Shown here piece by piece: positions 45,584 through 57,203 of a DNA stretch of 64,000 nt. The number at the start of each line of letters is the position of its first letter. Position 1 is the stretch's first letter. A model generated the notes under the pieces. The model did not search any database. It had not been told where the DNA came from and worked only from the letters and a program-made list of their open reading frames with translations. The position numbers and the translations under genes are program-made. The stretch comes from Cadophora sp. MPI-SDFR-AT-0126 (taxonomy: Eukaryota; Ascomycota; Leotiomycetes; Helotiales; Ploettnerulaceae): positions 806,001 through 870,000 of the forward strand of contig JAGMVK010000005.1 of the NCBI GenBank assembly GCA_020747065.1, in the 5' to 3' direction.

Positions 45584-48500
45584 TCGCTATTCCATCAGGC
45601 GAGCAGTCTGGGTGCTCGGGCTCGAGGCCGGATGATAATCGATCAGATGGGCAGCAAAGCACAGTAACAAATCCTCGATTTGGCTTTGTGGGCGCCCGAG
45701 ACATATCTGGTTGTAAAGCAAGGCAAGTATGTCGGCAATTATTGATTTGCAGGTAAGGCAAAGAAAGGTAGGAAGGGGTTGTGCGTGATAGACGATCCGA
45801 GCGGCTGGTAAACGTTCTGCCCTGCTCGAAGCAAGATCTGCCTGTCCATCTGCTAGCTTGGGGTTTGACAACGCAGAGATCAACTGACGCGTGATGAGCC
45901 TCCTGGCAGGACATTCTGTACTTCGTATGATCGTTGACGACGAAAACTTACTCAGCCTCGAGTTACAGTTACTCCATCATCATCATATCAGCCTGGCTGT
46001 GGCGAGCACAGACACCTGCATGAGCTGAACCAGGAAGAGACTCCTCGTGTTGTCCTGTCCAAGGTATCTCACTATCAAACCGAATGGCGATATGCATTGG
46101 ATAAGCTACGAAGACGTTACAGATGACTCTATCAAACGGACAGTGGCGAATCTGCCCTGTGCAGTATTTCGTAGCGACTCTGGCGAGTGAACTCCTTGAT
46201 ATGGAAAGTAACGTTCTCCAAGCTCATGTAATTCGGTGCTTACGCTCTCCATCCCATCAATCGGAGCTGCTCTTTCATCTTGATCTCATGTCATCTCATC
46301 CGATCAGCGCGTCCTCCGAGGTCACGATAGGTGCATTACATCAATTTAACTCAGGTCACAGTCACAAACCCAAACAATAGAAATGCGAAATTCAAATCAG
46401 GCAGCCATGTCTAAACTCCACTTGATGAGAAGAGGGGACCCTGAACTTCCCCACGCAGCCGCCACAATGCCTATTTGTGTTTTTGTGGAGGTACGGAGGT
46501 ACCCTGTGTGTGGTTCGGGATGAAAGCCGCGGTGTCGAAAGGCATCACGAGGACTACTTTGATACTCAGCCTTGCCTGCCAGCTTGCCCCTTCGCCACTA
46601 CTTTGGGGGTCAAGACTCACACATTCAACGCAGGGACAGGCGAGACGCTGCAGACGAGTTGCCTGCTTTGACTGCGCTTTCATCCTAAGCGCCTGAATGG
46701 GATGCGGCGACAATAATCCAAAAGACATACATGCCTTCCATTTACAGAAAATGAATGATGGATGAATAAAATAATAAATAATAATGACATTCTCCCCACG
46801 ATTCGGTAACATCCCAAAAAGAACGATTAACAACCCTACCCTTTAGGCCCCTAGCTTGGGTTCCTTTCCATTTCGCCGACGACGACAGGGCTTGCTTGCC
46901 ATGCGATACATACATACCCATCCCGGCCCTTCTCCCCATCTCCCCAAATTCTGGAAAGCAGGAGTTCATTTCGGCCCTTTCCTCTCTTTCGCTCGCGGGG
47001 GAAAGGGCGTTCAAGTGTTTGACATCACCATCATCATCATCCCTCAGGTCGTCTCGAGGTCCTAGCCAAGGTCACGACCACAACCTGATTTTCCCCCTCC
47101 AAACATGACACCCATTAATCCATAAGCTCCTCTCTCTTTCGGCCCTTTCCCGACATTTCTATCCCGCCCCCGCCAAAATCTTCAGCGCCGCTCGCTCCAA
47201 CGTTTTTCCCGCTCGCTCGTTCAATCGGTCGGCGGGATAAGATGCGGAGAAGTCTGGGGTCTGGTCAGTAGTGAGCGATTTTGACAACTTTCTTCCTTAG
47301 TTCCTATTTCCCGCCATCAATATTTTTTGGATTATTTCTCTCGGTGCCGAAGACATGATGCAAGCAAACTAGGCCAGGATTTCTGAGACATGAAACAGAA
47401 CGATGTAAACACCAAGGCGGGCGTTTTGAACAGACGATGATGGACTGATGGAATATTCCAATTCGGTCGCATGTAACTTCCTCCGTACTGTACCTCGGGG
47501 CCCCACTTCTCCAGACGCGCCGCAATCACAAGGAGATGTCGATGCCCTTCTCCAGATCAGCTTCCTTTCAAAGCGACGACCTTACCATCACATGCATATT
47601 CGGCGACAAGCTCCCTCGTCCTAAAAGTCCCGAACTTCAACGATCTGCTTCGGAGTCGACCGTGGAAATTCCCCGACATCTGTTCCTCTCCTCTCGAAGC
47701 CTCTATCAGTACGTGCTAACGGAGCTTCCCCACCAACAGCTCCAAATGTTATATCCCCGCCAATCATAAATTCGACCTTTTAAATTCCTAGAATGGCTCG
47801 AACCGTTGAAAAGCTACCCACATCGGCTTGCTCGACCTAGCTGTGGGGACGGTCACAGACGGACCGTGTCGCTGCGACCGGATTTCCGCCTTTGCAGCTC
47901 ACTCAGTCTTTCCGAGAGTTGGGGCTTTCATGGCTTGCGCCTGACTTCGACTCGTTGCGACCACATTCGCGCTTGCACGCGATTAAAGTTCGTGGATTCA
48001 CGACTGGGCTGAACTTAGAATCCACGCGTGCGCTGCAGAGAGACTAGAATGGATGGCGGCAGTGTGAAATGGCATTTTCAGGCGACCCTTCTCTCTTCTG
48101 TCTGTACCCCAACATCTTGAGCTCCATATCAAAAAAGGCATTATTATGTACCCCACACGCAAGACAGACCCTGCGTCGTCCAAATATCATGCTCTTTCCC
48201 TTAAAAGTAAAGCGTCAAAGACTAATTTGTGTCTTGTGCTGGTGAGAAAAGCTAAACGGTGCAGAGCATTCCAAGAGGTGGTGAAAGTTGAGGAGAATCA
48301 GCTGCCCCGCCCAGCCCAGTCCTACCAAGAAAATACAGCCGAATGATTCTCCTTACTTTCTTGGAATGCCTCCAAACGACATGCTTCTCCTTTTTGACTG
48401 CATCATGACATGTAGATACAGAGGAATAACACAAGTCTCCTAGCTCAATAATTCTCCCAGGTCCCCTCATCACAAGGCTACTCATGTCACAAACTCACGA

Positions 48501-51500
48501 TCTCACATGCATCCTCTCTCCCTCCACTCCACAGTCCCGCGGCTTGCAGGCCCCACCTCCACTCCACAGACGGCGGCATTTCCCCACACATCGCGCGCAT
48601 CAAACTCAACGCATCTCCAGACCACATGTGCATATCTTGGGACCCTCTAGCTCGAACCCACAATCACCGAAAATCTCCAAGAATAGTGAATTAATAAATG
48701 AGAGTTCGAATATGCACCCGAGGCAGTGGCACACGACGTGACAGACATTCATGGGCATTTTTATCCGCGGCTTCAATATTGATTCAGCCGGTGCAGCCCT
48801 GCCCAGCAGCCGGTGGCAGGCCGTCTGGAAAATTCCCACCAGAGTGCTACGGTATCACCATTTCCAGTACTGACCCTCTCTCTTCAGGGAGGTTCATCAG
48901 CTCACTTCAGAAGTGCAAAGATCATCTCACCTTCTCCAGAGTTTCATAGGATCCTTGAACTTACGAACGCAGCGTCGTAGCTGACAGCTCTTTTACAAAC
49001 AAACCTCAGTCTCAAGTACGGTACTGTGCTGTGCCTCACCTACTTTCTTATGTTATGATATGTAAGTCAACATACCCTCCTTGCCCTGCTTGTATGCTTG
49101 CAGAAGGAAGGAAACAAACTCCCACAAAATCTGGTACGTACCATTCGGAGCACGGAGAGAATATCCCCTTTTCCCTCTCCGTCGTGCATCCCACATTCGC
49201 TTCCAAGCTGTTGGAGAGTTTGGTAGCATAGCGTACTTTTCTTTCCCCCTCGTGGTCATGAAGATGGATGGATGATCTTTTGGTAAAGTAGTGTAGCCAG
49301 GGGGAAGACCACAGTCTTCCCCGGCGCCTGTGCGGTTGGGGATTAGCCTTGGGGTGCTGGGGCTGTTGTTCAGGGGACTGCGGCTCGGCTCTTTCCCCTG
49401 AAAACGATGCGGAAAACCCGCAAGCCTCACACTCGCATGCTACCCAAGACCAATTCGAAGAAGGTTGCGATAAATAATTGAAATCCTAATCAGGAAATGG
49501 AACATTAATGAAAGTATTGCTCCGTTCCCAAGTAAGTGGATGGAATAATGAATCTGGCTTTTTCCGTAGAATCGTTCTGGATTAATTGGAAAGAGCAGGT
49601 TTCGGATGAACAGCCTCATGGCATTAACTTTGCTTTTCGCGAGCCTCTCCCGGCAACCTGCTCCGATCATGCAATTTATTTAGTACCTGCGTAATCTGCA
49701 TCTCATGAGTCAACAAATGCGAAATAGGATCCGCTACGGAAGTTACAGTAATTCAAAATAATCGATTCTCAGAGGAAGAGTCTTTCCGGAAAATGTTGAA
49801 ACCCAAAAAGTTAAATCAAATGACACTCGGACGAACTCTGCCCAACGGCAGATGCCGACTCGATCCTCGAAGTCGAACTGACTCGAAGACTGGAAGCCTC
49901 GAAAAGCTGATCGACATCGCATCAATTGCTCTTCCTTCTCGAAACAGAAGTTCCGGTGTCTCATCCGAATTTCGGGACGGGCCTCGCAGCCAGCCCCAGC
50001 CAAGGGGAGCGTGGCCGCGCAGAAGGATGTTTCAAAGCCACCTCACGAACTTGAGACTGCACGAGGCAGCCTGAACACATGATGTTTCGTGCCGCGAGTC
50101 AGGTTTGAAACTTTGTTGGTGTGATAAGGGGTTCGTCACGATGCCCATCTTCTGCTTCTTACTCGACCGCGGAAGCAAGAGCCGGTGCTATGGCAGTTCA
50201 AAGCCCTAGGATGGTCGCGAACTCTGTTTTTCTTGGTGGCAGGCAGTAGATCGCATGAAGGTGTTGATGCATGGAAGGCAGAGAAGCGGAAGGCTTTTGC
50301 GATTGAGTTCTATCAAGAACCCCCGCTGCATCGCAGCGAAGAAGACTCAAACTCGCAATTCGGGGACAGATGTCATTTTCGTATTTCGGAACATTGCCGA
50401 ATACGCAAGTCGTACTTCATCTTCGTAACTTCATCTTGCTCAAACTCCTCGGCTGGATTATTTCGTCCTTTCGAGCGAGATGTCTCTGATATGCTGATAT
50501 GATATGGACCCGACAAACCAACAGCCGGGAGCCAAGCTTCTCCCCATTCAGCAGTTCAGCGTATCCTCCTCCCTAATCCGTCGTCACGAAGGTTTGCGCA
50601 GACCATAGCAGTGATCCAAAATCCCCAGGACGACGGGACCTCCTCGCGGATACCCTTCCGAGATTACAACTGCCAGGCCTTATCTGGAGATACCCTGTAG
50701 TCAAGGATTTGCATCGCAAACGGTCGGACCAAACCCCCAAATCAAATAAAATGAAAGGAATTAAACCAACAGCAAAATAATAAAACGTGAATATTCGTAC
50801 CCCTGGACGACAGAGCATGAACACCCGCCTCCCAAAAGCAGGGACAGATATCGTCAGGGATCCCAGGTGAACCCCTGACCAGCCATTCCATTGGAACATT
50901 GCCCCAGAATCCATTCCAGAAAGGGAATTCCGGAAGGAACCCTTTGACCCTCACTGGCCGCGGAAGCTGGCTCTGCGACCCGTCCATCGTCGCCTTCCCA
51001 TTCCACGAGGGAGGTCTTCAGGACCAGGGCGTCGGCTAACCATCAACTTTGACTTTTGCTTGACTCTCCCAAAGTCTGTTTCTCGGATGGGGGCCTTCAC
51101 GACGACTCGTCCACTGTCAGGCAAGTCATGAGCTGAAAATGCGATGCGCTCGAGAAGAGATGTTCTTGCCATAGTTTTTTCCTTTTTTTCTTTTTCTTTT
51201 TTTCTTTCACTTCCTTTGCCTCTCTTTCACATGCGCCTGTGATGCAATGCAATGCAGTGCGACTAAAAGGCTTCCAGAAGCGCGTCGTGTGCAATCAATG
51301 GTCGGAGCATTTTCAGGCTAATCAACTCCATCGCCGTCGCAATCTCAATGGACACCCTTTTCGCATCTCAGCATGCAGGTACCAAACTCCGTCACCCCCG
51401 TCTCCTCATTCCATTGGTGCGCATTTCACACTTTCCCTCATTTACACGTGCCAGTCCTTTCTCCAGCGATTCAGTCTTCTAGCGTAATCTAAAACGCCTT

Positions 51501-54500
51501 CCATGCATCTTCCCCCTGCATGTCCAGCCCTGGATCCCTGAGCAACCACCCACTGTTCAGGCGCTCCACTCATCCCTCCACCTTTCCGCCGGCTCGCCCT
51601 CTCCAGCGGTCCGATTTCACACATGGCTTTTTTTCACATCACGCCCCACGCCGTAAGCGCCACCTCACCAATGAACATCCACGCATTTGGTCCGACGGAG
51701 ATCAAAAGTTCCAGGTCCCTTTTCCACTCTCCCCTGTCGACTCTCTCTTCCCCCGCTTTGGGCGAAAGAGAAAGGGCCGGATAAATGCGGACCTCCCCGG
51801 CTGAATTGCTGCCCGAGCTAGACCGCTTGGAGAAACTATTATGGACAAAGCAACGGACTGGGCGGAGAGGGGAAGGAGGAGAGGTTTTTCCGTCCGGCAC
51901 AGCAGACATGTGATGAGGGGTTCGGGTCACGAGGGGTTGTTGATGTGTGCTTTTTCTGCCTATCACTCACTTGTTGGCGAGAGTGAAGAATGAGGAGAAC
52001 CCTCACATCAGCCCCGATGCTGTGCCACAGCTATCGTTCGGCATGTAGGACCGGTAAACCCCTCCTTCGTCGCCTCATTCCATCTTAAGAAAAGTAAACG
52101 TTCTCAATCAAGAATTCAGCTCGTCATCTGAGAGGTCCCAACTCCAAGAGCAGAAAAGAGCTACAAGTCATGCGGCGCTGACCGCCACTTTTCTCCAATG
52201 GCAAACCAAACAAATCTACGACGACAACGTTACCTTCCTTCCCCAGTACCAAGAATCAGGAACTCCACCGAATAGAAAACAACCGGGACTCTCTCCCTTG
52301 GTACTAGTAATAGTCCAGACTTTATTACATTTTACGCAAAAGTCACACCACAGTACTGCAACATGAAAATCCAACATTTTCCCAACTTGAAAATAACAAG
52401 ACGAATAAATCACGCACACCAGGATGTAAATCCTTACTTCCCTACCTCCCCACACTTACCATCAGCTTCCAATCTGAGCCATTGCAATGCAGGGTCCATC
52501 TCGCTGACAGCTTCGCCGACCAAAAACACCGAAGACCACCGACCCAGCCGAATGGAAACGAATTGCCAGCGATCGATTGGGAGTGGAATCCTTGGAAGAG
52601 GAGGAGGGAGAGCGGAGACTCCGTATCCACCTTTTGAGAAAGGAAAGGATGGACACTTCTTCGTCGGAGCTTTCCATGTTGTCAGCTAATCTGGGGTCGT
52701 GATGATAGGCATTCGACTCTTGGGAGCCTGCCGAAGGCATGTTTCGATAGCATGATACGAACGAAATACATGTTCATGCCTCTCTCTGTCGCCGGATTGG
52801 CGTACTCGGTAAGAAACTTATCACAAGATGATATGGAAGAGGGGAATACCCACGAGAGGAAAAGGATGATGATGATGATCAAAGCTCTCATCCAGGGGTT
52901 CAGTTCACAAACAATTGCTTTCTATTATTTTGCCCTCCCCTGTTCGTGCTCGTCCATTTATTATTTATTATCTTCAAACAGCGGCGGGTAGTCCCTTCCC
53001 TCCTTTCCTTCTTCAGAAAGTTCAAGCCCCAAAGCTACCTGCCATCTGTCTCGTTTCGTCTTGTCTTGTCTTTCATCCTGGAAGGGGACCGTCAGTTCGT
53101 CACCCAACCCCCAAATTCAAACATCCTCAAGTAACCCCCCCACGCGGGATGCCCCTTTTCAAAGTAGAAGGTGGGGTGACCAGATGGCTGGCCCCGTGAG
53201 CCAGCCCTTGAAGAAGCTCAGGCAAATCCGTGGGAGTGGATGGTGTGGGGCTTATCTATCCGGCACCTATCCCAGATGTTCAAAAGTGCACGTTTGAGAT
53301 CTGAAGTTGAAGGTTGCATTTTGGATAACAGTGAAGGGATTGAAGGGTGTGTGAGGAAAGGGAAGGCCGTTCCTGCTTGGTCGACAAGTTTGCTTCATTC
53401 GGATATCTTCAGTGTTGGAGAGGGGTACAAGCAACGGCTGTCTCCGATATCAAACTCTCTCTGCACGATAGCCAAGCAGCGAATTGAACGACCAAAGCAC
53501 GCAATAATTGGAAAACACTATTTACTCTTTCGGTCGTTTCTCAATCGTATCAGGCAGATTCATCATAATCGAGTCCAAGAAACCACCCTATCTATGCATT
53601 CAATATCTGATAACCAAACTCAAACTCAAATCCCGATTCCACGGAAAGCTCGCTCCAAGCTCCCTCCCCGAATCCCAGCGATCACTAAACCGCCAATCTT
53701 TCGCTTCCTCCCCGGCCGCGGGCCCTCCCTAATCAACGAACAAAAAGCAAATAACCAAAAAGCCTCAAGGTTACTCCGTACCATCTGATCATCTTAAAAA
53801 TCTCCCAAAAGAATCAAAACAAAACTCAAAACGAACCATCCATGTCTTCCTAAACCAGACAGACAACAATTCACCGACTTTCCGTCCAACGAACCTTGAC
53901 ATCCCTTCCATTCCACCAATCGCAAATGCTTCTTTGAGCATCCCTCCTCAATCCACGGTCCAGACCACCAACCCATCCCCCAACTTTCCCTTTCCTCCCA
54001 ACTATCACACACAGCTCTCTCTAGCGCCGCGGAAGCAGAGCGACCATCCGCGAACCAGCGTCCTGGTAATCGCACTTCCCCCCACCCCCTCCCGCGACCA
54101 CGAGCCAGCGACGCCATCTCGGCTTTCTCATCTCCTCTCCTCTGAGTAGAGTTCAAGCGCGTGGGAGGACCGAGGATGTGGAGGTAAGCGTGAGGGAATG
54201 CCAATTTCACATGCAGAGGAAAGAAAGAAAGAAGAAAGAATGAAAGCAAAGCACGTCTTGAACACGCTTACTTGCTCCACGCGTTCGTGCATATCAGCCA
54301 ACAAGTCTAAAGAAAGGAGAAGGGGAGAACCACATGAAGCTTCTGCAGAAGGTTTCGCGGAACCGGAATCAACTCGATAGATAAGCTTTACCCTACCCCG
54401 CCAGGAAACATGAATGCAGTTCAATGTCTGAAGAGCTTAGGGTTCTTGATGTGATGTAACTTTGTGGTGTGGTGGTGTGGTGGTGTTGTGTTCCTTTCGC

Positions 54501-57203
54501 GTTTGCCATTTGTCTACCGTATTGATCTGTTTATTTCGCTCCTCGCTCGAATAATCCTGCATATCTACAGCTCTAGCGTACCATAGCAGCTCAGACCGTC
54601 CTTTTCCTTTTACATTTATTTATTTTATTTAATTTCCTATCCATGAAACTAGAAAAAACACTCATCTGTATTTCCGTTCTATCTGCCGATTCTCAAAATA
54701 GGCAACGTTCCGGTGTTTTTTGCGTCAGTGGCTGTTTCGTGGCTTGATGGGGTAGATTAGCGGAGATTTTTCCGTTACTTTGTCCGGTCCTGGTTTCCAA
54801 GCTTCTGACCGACAACCTCGCTCCATGACCTCTCCTACCTTTTTTCCTAGTTCTCAGCGCGATGGGATGCTCGGTCGAAGTTGGTGATGAACTTGCCGGC
54901 TGACGCTTGAAACAGGCCACGAATGAATGGTATTGGGACGAACTTGTCTTGGTGTTGGATATCAACCTTGGATGATGAATCGTATTGAGATCCGGTATGA
55001 TTTGAGGTGCTTTGCCAGGTGCACTGCAAGATCTCTCGATTTAGGGGATCCCTACTACCGTCCCGTTACCAACAGCTACCGATGCGGGTAAGGATGCCGA
55101 TGCGGAAGCAGCATCTCGGTAGGATGTGATAGCTCATATCTTTGCGAGAGGAGAAACTGAGTTTCCAACCTCACTTGTTTCTTGTCCATGCATGCCTTTT
55201 TGCTTCTCGTTTGTTGGTTTGACGTTGTTTTGCATTTACCTTTTCTGTCGAGGATCATATGATGCTCACGTTGTTTGAATGTTTGCCTTTGTTTACTTCC
55301 TTACTTGTTTGAAGGTCATAGAGTACTCAACCTTTATCAGATCTCCTCCAATACTCTATCAATTTACTAAAATCGATTTAATATCTTTTTTTTCTTTTCT
55401 CTCTTTCTCAGATTCAACCTATCATCTCCAAAGTCTCGCTCGGAACATACCTTCTCAAAGCCCAAAGGCAATGCAGTCTTTCCTTGTCCCCACACCGGTC
55501 AAGCCATCCTCCAAAACAAGCCCCAACAACAAAAGCAAATAACCGAGCTCAAGTCCATACTCTCAAATCCCGACAGCAATGCCCACCAAAAAAAAATCAC
55601 ACATGTCCTCCTACGCCAACCCAAATCCCGATCTCAAGTTCGCTCCGACCCGATCTCAACACCCATCACCTCGCCACGAGACGAAAACCGGGGAGTCGGG
55701 ATCGTTGGGTCGATGTGATACAGCACAAGACCGGATGAAAGCATGTCGCCCCCATGCCGGCTCCCTCTTGTGTCTTCCCCGATTTGGCGTACATGCAGGT
55801 GCGGTACGGTGCGCTGCATGGAGCGGGAACGAGGCAGTAAGTACCCGTCTGCCTTCGATCTGAATGCTTTACTGCATACTCAATACATCATTCTCCTCCG
55901 ATGCTCTGCTGCGCTGAGCCTATTTCCCCTTTTTGGCGGGGTGCATGGTGCGGTGTGGGGACAACCTGAGGTGGTACAAGGCACAAGACACAAGGTACAA
56001 AGTGACAGGAGGAAATCTGGAACAGAAGCGGGGAAGTGTCTTACTGTCTATCAGATTCAGTAGAGGAGACAACAGGTCCCTGTTTCCCCTTTCAGTGATG
56101 GAGATAGACAGCATGCTCTGCGGGAACAGTAAGGCAACTTTGCGGTCCAGTCGAACATGGAATGCTAGATCTGCAAAATTGCGTGTCAAGCAGATGTATG
56201 GAGTATCACACCTAAGAACATTCAAGACATTGCAATTACAATGATATGATTTTATATTTCTCATCCGCCCAGATGATCAGCGGCTGCTCCCGACCGCTTC
56301 TGTGTAAGATAGAATATAAGGTATTAGTTTTGCTTCCTCTTCTCCACCCCTCTACCTGTCCACCATCGCACCATTGGCTTCGTTTCATTGTACGGACATA
56401 CCTCCGTCTCAAACCCCCTTCCCAGCCAAGGCCACCGACGTCAACATCCATAAACATTCCCCATGTCAAATCCCATTCCCCAACATGCACCTGCGCATGC
56501 AAATGTCGATCTCTATATCATCTCCCTCCTTTCGCTCCACGCCACGGTAACAAGTCCCCGAGTCGGAATGGGCGGAGACAGACCCGCCCGCGTTACACAG
56601 ATGCTGCGACCACAACCAGAAGTAGTACAAGTGCCAGCCAGGCTTAGTGAAATAGAGTCGCACAGCGTCGTGCGGTCCCACCCGGGGTGAAGGTATGCAT
56701 GCATGTATTTGGATTAAGTGCCTAGACTTACGGACAGATCTCCGGAGGGAGAGGTCTAGATTTGATATTGGTTAAGTCTGGATTGCGAAGGGAGGTCGGT
56801 GTGGCCTGGATGGGTGGAGAGGAGTGGTTGGATGGGATGGGATGATGTGTCGTTGGGTTGCATTGTGCGAGTTTGTCATTGGAGGTGCAGTGTGGGGGTT
56901 GTACGAGGTTTCGTATGGGAAGAAGGAGAATAGAGAGGACAAACGAGATGAATTTTAGGCGAGATAGTGCGAAGCTACAATTTAGTGGTATGAATCTTGT
57001 TAATCGTATGGCGAGCAATCACTTGAAGTAATCATTAGGGGGCATGTGATTATTTAGCGAGCAGCAGCTAAGAGGAAGCCAGAAGCAAGTAAACACCACT
57101 CGCATCCACAGCAACCCAACCCAAGTTAACCACCAAGCAGCGACAGTCGCTATCTTTACAGGAATAAATACACCCACTGTATCTTTTTCACGCCTGATGC
57201 AAA

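Larger units (their letters stand above)
40369..57203. other. 16.8-kb region without a supported protein gene
   Basis: This stretch lies upstream of the DUF1752/DUF3295 gene and downstream of the CHY/CCCH gene. Dozens of open frames of 60-250 codons exist on both strands. The ones examined are low in complexity (Ser/His/Pro/Thr-rich) or lack a proper start, and I recognise no domain in any. The first few hundred bases (to roughly 41.3 kb) are probably promoter and 5' UTR of the regulator. The stretch holds simple repeats, a perfect 16-bp inverted repeat forming a long hairpin, four of the window's five GTACTGTAC elements, a 17-bp direct repeat (45153-45169 and 46351-46367) and a polypyrimidine tract at about 51175-51208. 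Long upstream regions with non-coding transcripts are known for some fungal regulatory genes, so that is a reasonable but unproven reading. Confidence 0.4.

Noticed and set aside
53240..53788. A 182-codon plus-strand frame in the desert
   Set aside because: Low-complexity and without recognisable features; several frames of equal length overlap the area on both strands.
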